Source: Diplonema japonicum
Taxonomy: Eukaryota > Euglenozoa > Diplonemea > Diplonemida > Diplonemidae
Direction of reading: 5' to 3'
DNA: 64,000 bases
Assembly (NCBI GenBank): GCA_964019335.1
Contig: OZ025670.1
Location: 558,001 to 622,000 of the forward strand
The notes beneath the pieces are model-generated. The model worked only from the letters and a program-made list of their open reading frames with translations, was not told where the DNA came from and searched no databases. Shown here piece by piece: positions 1-10,850 of the stretch (its first letter is position 1; every line of letters begins with the position of its first letter). Made by a program: the position numbers and the translations under genes.

Positions 1-1
1 G

Positions 2-907
2 CTCAGCCAGTCGCAAGTGTCGCAGCAGAAGCCCAGACAGTCCGGTACAATGTCACGGCAGATATCACACGGCCCTTCGCATACACAGGAGTCACAGATG
101 CCCTCGCAAGCGCAATCCCAGCAGATGCCTTCGCAAGCGCAGTCTCAGCAGATGCCTTCTCAAGTTGTGGCACAGATGTCTCGCACGGTATCGCGGCCCG
201 TTTCTCAGGCAGCTCCCTCTCACAGCGTTACGCAACAAGTGTCTTTTACACAAGCGTCGCAATCATTGCAAACAATGCCGTCGCAGTCTCAACAGGCAAC
301 TGACCTCCCCAGAAGGGGCTCGAAGGTGTCCATGACCAGTGGGCATATGTCCCAGCATGTGTCAGCCGTGCAACCACAGTCGCTGACTACACGTGCTGCA
401 CATGTGGCGCTCCCCCCTAGTACTCACTTTGAGGTATGATGGACTACTCTCGTCACACCTAAAGGGAGCTTTTGCTCAGTCAAAGGAAAGTATTTCTGTA
501 CCTCAGATCGAGCTTGCCCCCCCCAGCCCGGTATGAAAGAATGTGCAAAAACCTTTACATGACATCTTCAGGTGGATGGCGAGCTTTCACGTGTGGAGTC
601 CAGGTTGCAGCCATTGGAGCTCGATGGGGGGGCCTTGCCCACTATCTCTGGCATCTCTTCTACTGCCTCGTGGGGAGACACGCCACCTGTCTCTCCCATG
701 CTCGGCGAAGAGAACTTAAGAGCTGCGCCCAAGACAATCTTGCAGAAGCAGTGCTCCGAGGCAAGCACGGCACAAGGTGTTGCACGCCAGCTCTCTGTGT
801 CGGAGCACCAGTCGCAATTTGCGCGAATCCAGCAGCAGCTGGACTCACAGCCGCCGTCGGTGGGGCAGTACAATCCCCAGTCCTCCCACGAGCAGAAGGA
901 AGCCTGA
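2..907 (+). CDS. Ser/Gln-rich protein, 3' part (5' end outside window)
   Basis: The reading frame is open from base 2, so the gene starts upstream. I join three exons: 2-433, 480-530 and 572-907, separated by 46-nt and 41-nt GTATG...CAG introns. All junctions are phase 0 and no stop interrupts the joined frame. The visible N-terminal part is low-complexity, with SQ/PSQ runs and a short tandem repeat encoding QMPSQAQSQ near bases 100-165. The last exon has an acidic/Pro stretch and another Gln-rich segment (about residues FARIQQQLDSQ). No catalytic domain is visible. SQ-rich regions can be kinase targets or disordered linkers, but the function is unknown. The exon structure is fairly sure because the 51-nt middle exon is framed by canonical sites on both sides. 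Confidence 0.75.
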
Positions 908-1077
908 CCTTAACACACTGTGTAAAATAGTTTTAAAACCATGTATTTTGTACCTTTCCCTTAGACTCTTGTATGTATCTCGCTACCCTCCCCCTTTTGC
1001 TCTCATTTATTTTGTACCTCCTACCGCTACGTTTAGTATGGTATATCTTCTTTCTTACCTGCTCCACGGCACACAGG

Positions 1078-1818
1078 ATGCCACGGCCATGGACGGCTGG
1101 TCGGGTACACAAGCCGGTATGGGAAGTGTTGGCAAGACCGCAGACGGCCGCAGTAGAAAAGGTACCTGAAGAGAAGATACAGCAGAATCTTGTAAGGTTG
1201 TACGAGAGACCGGTCGAGCTCAGGAAGAAAAAAAGGGATAAGGAGAAGGAAGCGGCGGCGGAGGCGGCGGCTAAAAGGAGCTCCTTGAAGGTGAGGAAAT
1301 CGGACGATTTGTCCAAGAAAGACAAGGTGCTTGTTCAGAGGTTTTACTATGACATGCTGGCAACGAGGCAAAAGAGGAAAGCGGCGCTGCAGGACAAGCA
1401 TGAGAAGGGAGTGAGTTGGACACGCAGGAGGTTTGCCGAGATGAAGATCACAGACGCTGAGATACAAGGCATCTCTCACAGGCTGTACACACTGTCTGTC
1501 GAGCAGAAGAGGAACAACATTGCAGCGATGGATCGAAAGTACTATCCTGCAGCGCTCCCCGTGACAAGAACACCGAAGCAAATCACCGAGTCTACCGCTA
1601 CCCTTTATAACGAGGCCGTCAAGAACCGAAGGGAAAAGCTTGCTGCCAACCACCAGAGATACATATTCACGCGACGCCCTTGCAAAAAGGTACTGTGGGG
1701 GGGGGGGGGGGGGCAGGGGGGAATCAAATAACAGATCGCCGTCGCTGATCCCGAGGTCCAGCAGTACCTTCGCTCCCTTGCTTCCCCGAAGCAAGGCACC
1801 ACACCCACACGTAAGTAA
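1078..1818 (+). CDS. basic Lys/Arg-rich hypothetical protein
   Basis: Exons 1078-1689 and 1735-1818 encode about 231 aa. The ATG at 1078 lies two bases after the AG of a CACACAG, behind a T/C-rich stretch, a good trans-splice acceptor; the open frame upstream of it is therefore probably not translated. The protein starts MPRPWTAGRVHKPVW and is rich in charged residues, with a Lys/Glu/Ala helix around residues 60-80. The 45-nt intron starts with GTACTG rather than GTATG and contains an almost uninterrupted G run of about 19 bases before ACAG. Removing it keeps phase 0 and gives a tail ending in PTRK. I do not recognise the family; a flagellar or cytoskeletal role would be a guess. Confidence 0.65.
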
Positions 1819-2219
1819 GGATTAATCCAACTGTAGGAAGGAAGAAAAAAGAAAACGATTTCCCATTCTCCTGATACGAAATTATATTTTTATCGGGTGA
1901 TTGAGGAGTTTTCATTTTTTTTTGTTTTTTTTTAAATTCTATATGGTCGAGACTAAAAAGCTGGGTGCAAATGAGTAAAAAAGAAAAAAGAAAGAAATAT
2001 TTTTTTTTATTTGGTAAGAATAACGCTCGTGCGCCACAACACGTTAGTTTTCCCTCCTCCCCTCTTCCCCTTTCGCACCCCCTTCGAAAGTTTCATCGAA
2101 TTTTCTTTGCTTGGTCAATGAAAAAAAGAAAAAGGAAAGAAAGACGAAAAAAAAAAAAACGGCACGGAAAAGGAAAAAAAAAAAAAAAGGAGAAGGGGAA
2201 AGAAAGAAAAGAAGAGCCG
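1819..2219 (+). other. spacer before HDAC
   Basis: AT-rich spacer with T and A runs, a pyrimidine-rich block at about 2048-2090 ending in CGAAAG (a possible trans-splice acceptor), and a long purine-rich leader of A and AAG runs just before the chosen HDAC start. No separate gene seen. An ATG at 2119, in frame with HDAC, would add about 34 mostly Lys/Arg/Glu residues. Confidence 0.5.
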
Positions 2220-3647
2220 ATGGGGTTCGCAGAGTTTAGAAAACAGCAGAAGCAACAGCAAAAAGAGCAGGCCACAAAAGTGGCGGCAAAGGTTCTCTTA
2301 GTCTCCGAGGAGGGAGTGGAGGTGGAAGTGGATGTCTCTGCAAAGAACGACGAGGTAGGTGAGATGTTCGACCTGAACGAAGTCTGGTTCGAAGAAGAAG
2401 GGAAGAAGGGCGTGGTGCTCACCCTCGAGAGCGGGAAGCGCTACGTTGTAAGAGGGAAGGACACACAAGCGAACGTTAACAGCAGTAAGAAGGTGGGCTT
2501 TGGGTACAGCAAGGAGGTGATGAAACACACCGTAGGGGACGTGGCAAACCACCCAGAGAGGCCAGAGCGCATTTCAAAGACCATCGAAGTCGTTACAGAG
2601 AGCTGCATCCACCACCTCTTAACACCGCTGCAAGCACACAAGACAGCTAACCACACACTCGCAGCAGCTGTTCACCACAAAACGCTCCTGAACACTGTGC
2701 TACCACGGCATTGCTTCAAGCCCTACCCGTGGTCCCTTTACACTGTGCCGCCGCCGTCTTCCTTGCAATGTTATTCAAAAGAAGCCGCTATCTCATTCCC
2801 GTCGGACACGTACTTCAGTGAAGACAGCAGACATGCTGTCCTAGCCAGCCTGGGGATGACCGTTGAGGCGTGCGACATGATCTGCACTGGTGGGTTGGAC
2901 AGTGCGTTCTGCTTGACAAGGCCGCCCGGCCACCATTGTACCAAACGGCAGCCGCAAGGCTTTTGCCTAGTAAACAACATTGCCATCGCCACACGGTACG
3001 TTCAGCGACGGTACCCCAGTAAGCGTGTGGCAATCATCGACTACGATGTGCATCATGGTGACGGGACGCAGGAGATATTCGAGGCCGACGGCTCTGTGGT
3101 CTTCATATCGTTGCACAGGTACGACAAGGGAGACTTCTACCCGCATAGTGGCCCCCACACGGACATGGGTGTTGGGAGTGGTGTCGGTAAGATATTCAAC
3201 ATCGCCTTCGACACCACCCCAGGAACTGACACGGTGATAGGCGACGCTGCCTTTGAAGCTGTTGCTACCGGCTTCCTTGTACCTTTTCTGAAAGGGCTTA
3301 ATATTGATTTGGCCCTAGTGTCATCGGGGTTCGACGCTGCCCATGGTGACCCCCTCGGCCGCATGAATGTGAAGAACGGTTTTGCCCGCATTACGCACCA
3401 CATCCGCTCTGCTGTACCAAACATGCTCATGCTCCTTGAAGGAGGTTACAACACCTCAAACGTTGCGCAAGGCACCCTCTCTTGCCTCCGCTCCCTCCTC
3501 GATATCACCCCGCCACCTTTAAAATCCAACTCTGTCCAGGCATCCTGGGCTCTCTCTGCTGTGCGGACTACACTGACCCACCACATCTCCCAAGCTTCCC
3601 CATTGGCACCCATGCTGAGGGACATTTTGAAAAGCTTAGAAGGATAG
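2220..3647 (+). CDS. class II histone/protein deacetylase
   Basis: Single-exon zinc-dependent deacetylase of 475 aa from the ATG at 2220. It removes acetyl groups from lysines of histones or of other proteins such as tubulin. Visible signatures: HPERPERI near residue 115, the active-site dyad in RPPGHHC (His238/239), zinc ligands in DYDVHHGDG (Asp276, His278), the third ligand in SSGFDAAHGDPLG (Asp372), and the catalytic tyrosine in EGGYN (Tyr410). The active site looks complete. The spacing and the GFDAAxGDPLG and LEGGYN motifs are those of class II (Hda1/HDAC6-like) enzymes. About 100 N-terminal residues precede the catalytic domain, rich in Gln then acidic. No ubiquitin-type zinc finger and no second catalytic domain are present. 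In-frame ATGs at 1965 and 2119 would add a Lys-rich leader; I prefer 2220 because the upstream stretch is simple-sequence purine DNA. Confidence 0.93.
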   Translation: MGFAEFRKQQKQQQKEQATKVAAKVLLVSEEGVEVEVDVSAKNDEVGEMFDLNEVWFEEEGKKGVVLTLESGKRYVVRGKDTQANVNSSKKVGFGYSKEVMKHTVGDVANHPERPERISKTIEVVTESCIHHLLTPLQAHKTANHTLAAAVHHKTLLNTVLPRHCFKPYPWSLYTVPPPSSLQCYSKEAAISFPSDTYFSEDSRHAVLASLGMTVEACDMICTGGLDSAFCLTRPPGHHCTKRQPQGFCLVNNIAIATRYVQRRYPSKRVAIIDYDVHHGDGTQEIFEADGSVVFISLHRYDKGDFYPHSGPHTDMGVGSGVGKIFNIAFDTTPGTDTVIGDAAFEAVATGFLVPFLKGLNIDLALVSSGFDAAHGDPLGRMNVKNGFARITHHIRSAVPNMLMLLEGGYNTSNVAQGTLSCLRSLLDITPPPLKSNSVQASWALSAVRTTLTHHISQASPLAPMLRDILKSLEG

Positions 3648-3751
3648 ATAAGTGTCGAATGCTTCCTCCCCTTGCAGAATATCCTTATTTTCTAACAGAA
3701 ACCAAAATAAACAGGGAACGGGAGGATTAAGAAAAAAAGAAAGAAAAAAGA

Positions 3752-4275
3752 ATGGATTATAGCCCAAAGATACTGGACTTCCGTAATGGCGCAAGGGTGA
3801 CTTTCTCTCTGACAGCTGAAAAGCCCACCGTGTGGAAGGTGCTGGCAACGAACCCGGCGAAGTTCAAGATCAGGCCGTCCGTTGGGGTGCTGCTCGGGGG
3901 GAAGAGGGCAGAGGTTTCTGCGGTGATGCAAAACGAAGGGACCAAACTGAAGATCTCAGGAAGGACGATCACAGCATCGGAGCTTCAGGAGTACGAAGAG
4001 GCGGAGAACAAAGTGGAGGCTGCGAAGGGTCTGTGGAAAAAGGTATGCATCGCACCAGTTACACCAGATAATAGGCACCTTGCGACATTGTCGTGCGCCC
4101 CGAGGTCCTTCTTGACGTTGCATCCACCCCCACCTCGCCTATGGGGTTCACCCCCACTGCAGCCACCACACGCACGCCCTCCCCCGCTACCCTCGCGGCG
4201 TACATTCTCGGTCTCGTGATAGCATTCATCTGTGGTGTCTTGGCAACCCCGTACCTTCCAAAGGTCGAGGTTTAG
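3752..4275 (+). CDS. MSP-domain (VAP-like) tail-anchored protein
   Basis: Exon 1 is 3752-4042 and exon 2 probably 4075-4275, giving about 163 aa. The first ~95 residues resemble a major-sperm-protein/VAP fold: an N-terminal strand with LDF, VTFSLT, then KVLATNPAKFKIRPSVGVL and an RAEVSA strand. VAP proteins sit in the ER membrane and bind FFAT-motif partners at contact sites. The C-terminus has one hydrophobic helix (AAYILGLVIAFICGVL) followed by a short tail, as in tail-anchored VAPs. A pyrimidine-rich AG (CCCCTTGCAG at about 3677) and a second AG in CTAACAG lie upstream of the start. The acceptor is ambiguous: AG at 4074 gives a 32-nt intron and CDIVVRPEV after the junction, while AG at 4103 gives a 61-nt intron. 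Both keep the frame. Confidence 0.75.
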
Positions 4276-4394
4276 CTTTTTTTTTTTGTATTTTGTGTTT
4301 CGGTGTTTAGTGCAGGCAGGATGGAGGCTCACCAGCTCATCTTGCTACAATTGTTATTTCATGTCTCCAGCATAGCTACACACAGCACAGGTCA

Positions 4395-6095
4395 ATGGCG
4401 CCCACTCCGCCCAGATCAGCACGGTCGTCCATCAGCAGCGCCGCCTCGCAGTCGCTATGGGCGAAGGTGAAAGAGCTCGATTTCATGCTGCGGACGACGG
4501 GGAACGAATCGAGCATTGAGGCTCTGGAGTCGATTGCTGACATAGCATCAGAGATGCGCGATACGGGTGAGCACTTGGTGAACATGTGCAGGAAGACAGA
4601 CGCGTTGATTGAGCACATGGAGCCTGAGACGTGGAAGGAGGCCATCTTCGACGACTGGGATGTCATCCGGCAATGCGGGTGCGACATGACACAAGAGGTC
4701 CTCATGGAGAACTTTTGTATCTTCGAAGAGCTTGGCCAGGACATCGATGTCCCGACACTCCCGCCTTCTCTGCAGACTGCGCCTTGTAACAAGGTTGTGG
4801 AGCACCTCAGAACTATCCGTGAAGCTCTCACTTCACCCGAACTTGGACAGCGCGAGACCTTGCACGTGGCGCCATCCCTCTGTAAGATGCTTCAGGAAAT
4901 GCACAGTTTCTCAGCATGTGACGACACTTGCCAACAGGAGGCACTGCTGGCCATCAAAGAGATCTGCTGTTCCCTCGACGGGAAGCAGTCATCGCTTAAG
5001 AAGAATTTGAGAGAGGCCACGCTGAAGGACGACACAGTGGGTGTCTTGAGCTCCGACATCACTCACAAAGACATGCACTGGTCTTGGGGTCACAGGTACA
5101 ATTTGAAGCTGGCGATGAAGCAGATGCAGGAAAGCGAACATCACAAGTCGTTGGACAGCTTGCAGCTGCAGTTGTGTGATGCCTCGCAGCGCCTTGTGAA
5201 GCTGGATGTGAAGAAGATAGCAAGCCTCGCCAACAAGGTGAAGGAGCTGAACAAGATGAAGGAGACACACCAAGAGCAAGTCAAAAAGATTGAGCTCCAT
5301 TGTTCTTGCGTTCTGTCCCACAAGGAGATGCTGGTGACACGGTGCAAGAAGGACATCGCAAGCATTGCTGCGACTATGCAGCAGAGAGAAACGCAGTACC
5401 AACAGCACTCCGCAGGCGAGATTCGGGAGAAGCAAAAAAAAACCATGCAAAAGGTGATGACCGACAACACGAAGGCGGTGACAGAGACAATCGACGTGCT
5501 GGTTAGCTTGCTGAACGACCGCTATTCACAAATGAAGCAGTTCTTGCACAAGCTCCATGTCGACGCGAGGAGGGACGGGGAACGGGAAGAGTTTATGAGG
5601 TACTCGAATCTGCATACAAAGCGGCTTCAAGAGTACGTTGAGAAGTGCAACAAGTGCATCGAGCTGTACAAGCAACAGAACGTGCACCACACACACCTCA
5701 TCAACTTCCACAGTGCAGAGGTGGGAGTTGCTGAGAAAATGCTTTTCACGAGCATGGTCGACACGCATGCTGACCACTTGCGGCATGTGTATAAATTGCA
5801 CAGTGCTCTGCGGTCTGCGCTAAAGGCGAAGAAGGTGAAGATGACAGCCGCTAGCCAGTTGATCCGATGCATGAAGAAGGAGGCACACTTCTGCACAGCC
5901 ACCAATGACGAGCGTGAGCTATCCGTCGAGGCTGACATGCATTTCCTCGAAGAGCTGCGCGCCAACTCGGGTAAAGTCATCGCTAAGATCACTGTGAGGC
6001 TGCACGATATCAAGTCGCAGACACAGTGGTCCCTCGACGCCCTGCAGAAGGCAGGTGTCACACCGCCTGCACAGTTCACGGACGATATGGGGTAA
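4395..6095 (+). CDS. coiled-coil protein, possible paraflagellar-rod family
   Basis: Single exon, 566 aa, predicted almost wholly alpha-helical. There is a Ser/Ala-rich N-terminus (MAPTPPRSARSSISS), helical bundles with conserved-looking Trp/Cys positions, then long charged helices from about residue 225 to the end. The C-terminal third (RYSNLHTKRLQEYVEKC, HVYKLHSALRSALKAKK, SLDALQKAGVTPPAQF) is laid out like the C-terminal part of paraflagellar rod proteins PFR1/PFR2, where a QAG-[IV]-x-x-P segment follows a long helix. This is family resemblance judged by eye, not an alignment. If right, it would be an axoneme-associated flagellar protein. The alternative is an unrelated coiled-coil cytoskeletal protein. 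No transmembrane segment or catalytic motif is seen. Confidence 0.7.
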   Translation: MAPTPPRSARSSISSAASQSLWAKVKELDFMLRTTGNESSIEALESIADIASEMRDTGEHLVNMCRKTDALIEHMEPETWKEAIFDDWDVIRQCGCDMTQEVLMENFCIFEELGQDIDVPTLPPSLQTAPCNKVVEHLRTIREALTSPELGQRETLHVAPSLCKMLQEMHSFSACDDTCQQEALLAIKEICCSLDGKQSSLKKNLREATLKDDTVGVLSSDITHKDMHWSWGHRYNLKLAMKQMQESEHHKSLDSLQLQLCDASQRLVKLDVKKIASLANKVKELNKMKETHQEQVKKIELHCSCVLSHKEMLVTRCKKDIASIAATMQQRETQYQQHSAGEIREKQKKTMQKVMTDNTKAVTETIDVLVSLLNDRYSQMKQFLHKLHVDARRDGEREEFMRYSNLHTKRLQEYVEKCNKCIELYKQQNVHHTHLINFHSAEVGVAEKMLFTSMVDTHADHLRHVYKLHSALRSALKAKKVKMTAASQLIRCMKKEAHFCTATNDERELSVEADMHFLEELRANSGKVIAKITVRLHDIKSQTQWSLDALQKAGVTPPAQFTDDMG

Positions 6096-6267
6096 GCGCT
6101 TAGTGGGTTTCCACCCTCCTCTTTTTTTTCCTTTTTCTTTTTCTTTCTTGTTCTTCTTGTGTTTACTTTTATTCTATTTTCTTTCGAACCCCAACTCCAT
6201 ATTCTTCCAGGTGTTTTTCTTCCTTTCTCTTTAAAAGAATCTACCAAACCCCAAGAAAAAAAAGAAA

Positions 6268-7083
6268 ATGCAGTGCGTTCCCATGCAAGGACAGCTCACG
6301 GACCTGGAGATGCTGCAGCTGCAGTACTGGCAGATGAACCAGCAGATGACGCAGATGAACCAGATGGGTCAAATGAACCAGATGTTTGTGCCGACTATGA
6401 TGCCGATTGTGAACCAGCCTGCTCAGGGGAGGCCTTTGGTGCCTGTGGTTCCTGTGCAGCAGCAACAGAAACAGCAGCAGCAGCAGAAAATGGAGGTTCG
6501 CAAGCAGAACGGGAAGGAGAGGAAGAAGAAGGCACACGCATCCATGACAACAGAGAGGCCTTGCAGCCACAACTCATGGGACAACGTAAGGGTGGTCAGG
6601 AAGAAGATGACATTGAGGTGCAGAGTGTGCCAGGAGCAGTGGAGGGCCCAGGTTGAGATCATCTGGAAACAGTGGAAATGTGAACACTTCGCGCAAGACG
6701 GCAAGTGCCCTAACGGTGACAACTGCCAGAAGCTCCACCTTCACTACAGGAAGCAGGGTCTTGAAGAGAGAATCTCTGCTCACGGCCCCACCGTCTTGAA
6801 ATACGTTAGAAACACTAAAGCATCAGATGCCAAGACTCATACGTCGGACAGTGCTAGCGGTAAGGAAGATCTTCTTGAAGATCTCTGCAACCTTTCCCTT
6901 GAAGATAAGGTTCTTGACCACCCTGCAGAGGCTTCAGGTTCTTCTTCGGGCTCATTCACTAGCGATCATGAGCAGGAAGATGAGCAGGCTCCCGTCATCG
7001 ATGTTCCCAAGGAGGAACCCTCCTTCAGCTCCAATGAGCTTGCGGCACTTCTTTCGAACCTGAACAGTTTGAGTGATTTGTAG
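6268..7083 (+). CDS. CCCH zinc-finger protein with Gln/Met-rich N-terminus
   Basis: Single exon, 271 aa, behind the pyrimidine-rich acceptor ATTCTTCCAG (about 6210). Residues 1-45 are Gln/Met/Asn-rich (QMNQMGQMNQM), then a poly-Gln stretch and a basic linker. A Cys/His module follows at about residues 100-160: SWDNVRVVRKKMTLRCRVC with a CxxC pair, then WKCEHFAQDGKCPNGDNC continuing QKLH, a C-x8-C-x5-C-x3-H CCCH finger. The tail is Ser/Asp/Glu-rich. CCCH proteins bind mRNA and set its stability or translation. In euglenozoans, where control is largely post-transcriptional, such proteins are key regulators. The prion-like Gln/Met N-terminus suggests recruitment to RNP granules (inference). Confidence 0.85.
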   Translation: MQCVPMQGQLTDLEMLQLQYWQMNQQMTQMNQMGQMNQMFVPTMMPIVNQPAQGRPLVPVVPVQQQQKQQQQQKMEVRKQNGKERKKKAHASMTTERPCSHNSWDNVRVVRKKMTLRCRVCQEQWRAQVEIIWKQWKCEHFAQDGKCPNGDNCQKLHLHYRKQGLEERISAHGPTVLKYVRNTKASDAKTHTSDSASGKEDLLEDLCNLSLEDKVLDHPAEASGSSSGSFTSDHEQEDEQAPVIDVPKEEPSFSSNELAALLSNLNSLSDL

Positions 7084-7760
7084 AAAGAAGCTGTGGTTGG
7101 GATGAGGGGAGGAAGGGATAAAAAAAAAAGAAGAGGGGGGAGGGAAAAAAAAAATATTATCATGAAACTAATGTTCCCCCCCCCCCCCCCCCCCCCCCGC
7201 TCTTCTTTTTAGATACCATTCTTCCCATTTTTTTGTCCTCCTCTTTTTTTTTTTTTTTTGCTGGAAACCATAAGAACCTACGTTGTTTAACCACTAAACC
7301 CACATGTAAGAGATTAAAAAAAAAGAGAAGAAAAAGGTCCATAGACCTTTTGGTCAAATTGTGACTTGCCATTCTTTTTTGGCGCCATTGCGCGATTTTT
7401 TTTTTCCACTTTGTTTGGCTAGATGCTGCCCCTTATTTTAAGAATTTGAGGGGTCTAAAATCCGGAGGGAAACAAGTGCGAATGAGGAATATGATTTTTT
7501 AAGGAGGGTCGCCTCAAAAAATGGACTTTTTTTCGGTTTTTAGCCTGTGGGCTCAGTGGTTTTAAAAAAAAAGTTTTTTTTTCTCCCTCTTGGAGAGGAA
7601 GGTAGTCATGGCAGATGAGGTATCAGCAGCGGAAGAAAAAGAAAAGAGCAATGAAAGGCTGTGAACCTTGCTGTGAAAGGAACCCTCTCTTATATATATA
7701 TATTTTTTTTTTTTAAGAAAAGAAAAGAACAATAAAAAGAGGGAAGTGTGAAGAGGGATG

Positions 7761-7796
<36 letters not shown>

Positions 7797-9789
7797 AACA
7801 GAGGGGAAAAAAAGAAGAGAAACAAAGAGGAGAAAGGCAAACAAGTTTTTTTGAATGGGGGGAGGGTGCGGGATCACACACCCTCTCCTTTTTTATTTTT
7901 ATTTAAATTTTATTTTTTTATATAAATAGATTTCTCTTGTTCTTCTCTGTTCCCCCCTCTTTTCTTCCCCCCCTTTTTTTTTCTTACCTCGTTCTTCCCT
8001 TGTTTTCCCCCTTTTTCATTATTGTCCGTGTTTACTCCCCACTCCCTTCTCTGTTACTTCTTTCCCCCCAATCTTAATTTTTTTTTTCATCTTGATGGGG
8101 GTGGTTTTGCATTGTTAGAAGCAGTAGGAAACAGGTGTAGAAGGAGTGAAAAGAAAAAAAAGGGAAAAGAACAGTTTGGGGAATTCCCCCCACACCTATC
8201 TTGTTTCGTTGCTTCACTTTTTTTTACAACCTTCTCTCTTGCATCCTATCCCCCTATTTTTTTTTCTTCTTTTTTTTTCTTGTTTATTTATTATCTTTCC
8301 TATTTAACCCCGTAAAATCTGACACGGAAAAAAAAAATTAAAAAAAAAACTTTTTTTTTAAAAAAACCTTTATTCTACCCCTCCCTCCACTTAAGCAACA
8401 ATCGATTAATATGGGAATGATTCAAAAAAAAAAGGGGGTATTGCCTTCTCACGCCATTACAAGGTGATTACATGGGTAATGATGCTCTTTTTGACCCTTT
8501 TCGCCTTTAGCCTTTGACAAGCTCCAGAGGGACTCAGAAATACGTGTCCCCCCTCACCTTTTGTTCCCCTGTTTTGACATCCCCCCCCCCCGTATAATTT
8601 TTTAATAAACAAAGGAAGAAAAAAGAAAAAGAATTAAGTCCCTCCCTTCCCCTTAATTTCTTTTATCCAATCCCCCCCTCCCCCTACCGTCTTTGTTCTC
8701 TCTTTCTTTTTGTTAATTTTAAATTTTAAAAAGAAAGAAAGAAAAAAAAAAAGGGAAAAAAAAAAAAAAAAGAGAAAAAGGCCAGGGGTAGTGTGCCCTG
8801 TTGCTTTCATGAAAAAAAAAAAAGAAAAAAAAAAGAAAAACCATCGGCCCCACCCCAACCCCCCTACCTGAGGTAAAGGGGGAGGAACCAACTGGTGAGT
8901 GCTATTGTTTTTTTTTTTTTTTTTTTTTTTTTCTTTTTTTTCTTTTTTTTTGTTGTTGTTTTCTTCCACGCATTTTGTGCTGCGGGAAAAAAATTTTTTG
9001 TCCCTTATATCTTTCTTCCTCTTGCTACCCTTTCTATGCAGCATTAAATGTTAGCCCTGTGACGATTGGTGCCTTCAAACTTTTCGCGGGTCTTTATTTA
9101 TATTTTATCTAATTTTCTTTAAATTTTTTTCCTTCAAAAAAAAAAGTGACCCTTCCCCCCCCTTTTTTTTTCTTCCTCCTCTACTTCCTATGAGGCAGGC
9201 GGTCTGACATATTTGCAATTGAATGATTAAAAGAAAGAACACTCCCCCCCTCCTCTCTCTCTCTCTCCTCTCCCATTTTATTTTACTTCGGTGACTTTCT
9301 CTTCCCCACAGTGAATTTTTTTTTTCTTCTTCTTTTTTGAACCTGGTGTCATGATGAAGGAGGGTTTTTTTTTTCTTTCTTTTTTTTTTCTCTCTTTTTT
9401 CTTGAGATTTACGGCATGCCTTGGTTGCATAGCTGGATTTCATTCTGGCTCCAAAGGCCTGTGAAGGTATCACACGTGGATCGAAGGGCAAAAAAAAAAA
9501 AAAAAAAAAAAAAAATTCATTTCTCTTCTTTTTCTCTTTCTAACTTTGTTGTCTTCCAAGTGATGCTAAGGTTGGCGCATCTCACGGGAATGCCTTCCTC
9601 TTTCCCCTCCCCTCCTTTTTTTTTTTTTCTCCAACTTCTCCGTTCTCAATAAACATGATGTGAACCTCTTAAAGATTTATTTACCCCCCAAAAGAACCTT
9701 ACTTTACTTTTTTTCGGGAAAAAAAAGAAAAAGGAGATCCTTTGTTAACTGCGTCCTAATATTTTTATTTTTATTTTATTTTTTTAAAC

Positions 9790-9830
9790 AGGGGCACCAC
9801 CAACACTGGCCCTCCTTTATCTCTTTATAT
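9790..9830 (+). repeat. 3'-end fragment of interspersed repeat (copy D)
   Basis: The stretch GGCACCACCAACACTGGCC followed by CTCCTTTAT and a TATAT run matches the 3' end of the repeat copies near 15300 and 59160. Only about 40 bp remain, so this is a relic and could be partly chance. Confidence 0.45.
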
Positions 9831-10119
9831 ATTTTATTTCCTTCTTCTTCCGGGGAAAACGATTTTTAGAGAGTCACGGATTTTTTTTTTTGATTATGGA
9901 GAAGAAGGGAAATAAAAGGAGGATGGGGGTTGGAAAGGGGGGACAGGCTAGTCTTTAGACTTCTGCCCCCCTTTTTTATTCTTTGTAATAAGAGAGTGAT
10001 CCAGTAAATGGAAAAAAAAAAGAAAAAAAATGGAAGACAGGGGTAAGAAAGAGCAAGTAAAGGGTAGTGAAAGGGAGGGGGAAAAAAATGAGTAACATAA
10101 TAAGGGGTGAGGAGAAAGG

Positions 10120-10153
<34 letters not shown>

Positions 10154-10516
10154 GATTGAACGAAAGAAAGAAATCAACAGAAATGCACTCAAAGCTCTGT
10201 TCACACCTATGGGGGGGTTTTTTTTTTAAGAAGAAGAAGAATACAGGATAGGGGGAAATGTCCTCATTTTTTTTTTTCCCCCCCGACCCCTATATTCTTC
10301 TTTGAAATATCACACTTCAAACCACAAAAACAAATAATGACATGAAGTTCTTCCCTGAAAATAAGTTAGTAAAACTGGTATTTTTCTTTCATTTTTTTTT
10401 TTTTTTTTCATTTTCTCCATTCGCCAGAAAAAGATGGATTACAAAGAAGGGCAGTAAACGCTAAAAGTACAACGATGCTAACCAACCATCTTTTTTGGCC
10501 TTGCGGGAGGACGAAG

Positions 10517-10547
<31 letters not shown>

Positions 10548-10804
10548 AGTAAAATTTATCATTACTTCCCAGTTGGGATGGTCACCTGTATCACATTGTG
10601 TCTTCACTGAAGTTCTTTTTGCCGATTTTCTGGGGGCAGATCTTCCCAGTCAGACGGGCTCCCCAGTAAGTGAAGTTTGTGTCAAAAGGGTAGAAAAAAA
10701 AAGAAAAATAATAATATAAATCACGGCTTCTGAATGGCTGTCGGAAGTAAAAGGAAATGAGGGAACAAAAAAAAGGGGGGGGGGGTGATATTGGCCAAAA
10801 CCTG

Positions 10805-10850
<46 letters not shown>

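Noticed and set aside
2119-2219. Lys-rich N-terminal extension of the deacetylase
   Set aside because: The in-frame ATG exists, but the extension is simple AAG/AAA sequence; it is more likely 5' UTR, although it cannot be excluded.
8634-9044. 136-aa reverse-strand frame rich in Lys and Phe
   Set aside because: It is a translation of A and T runs with no domain-like composition and no acceptor; the same holds for most frames in the 7-16 kb desert.
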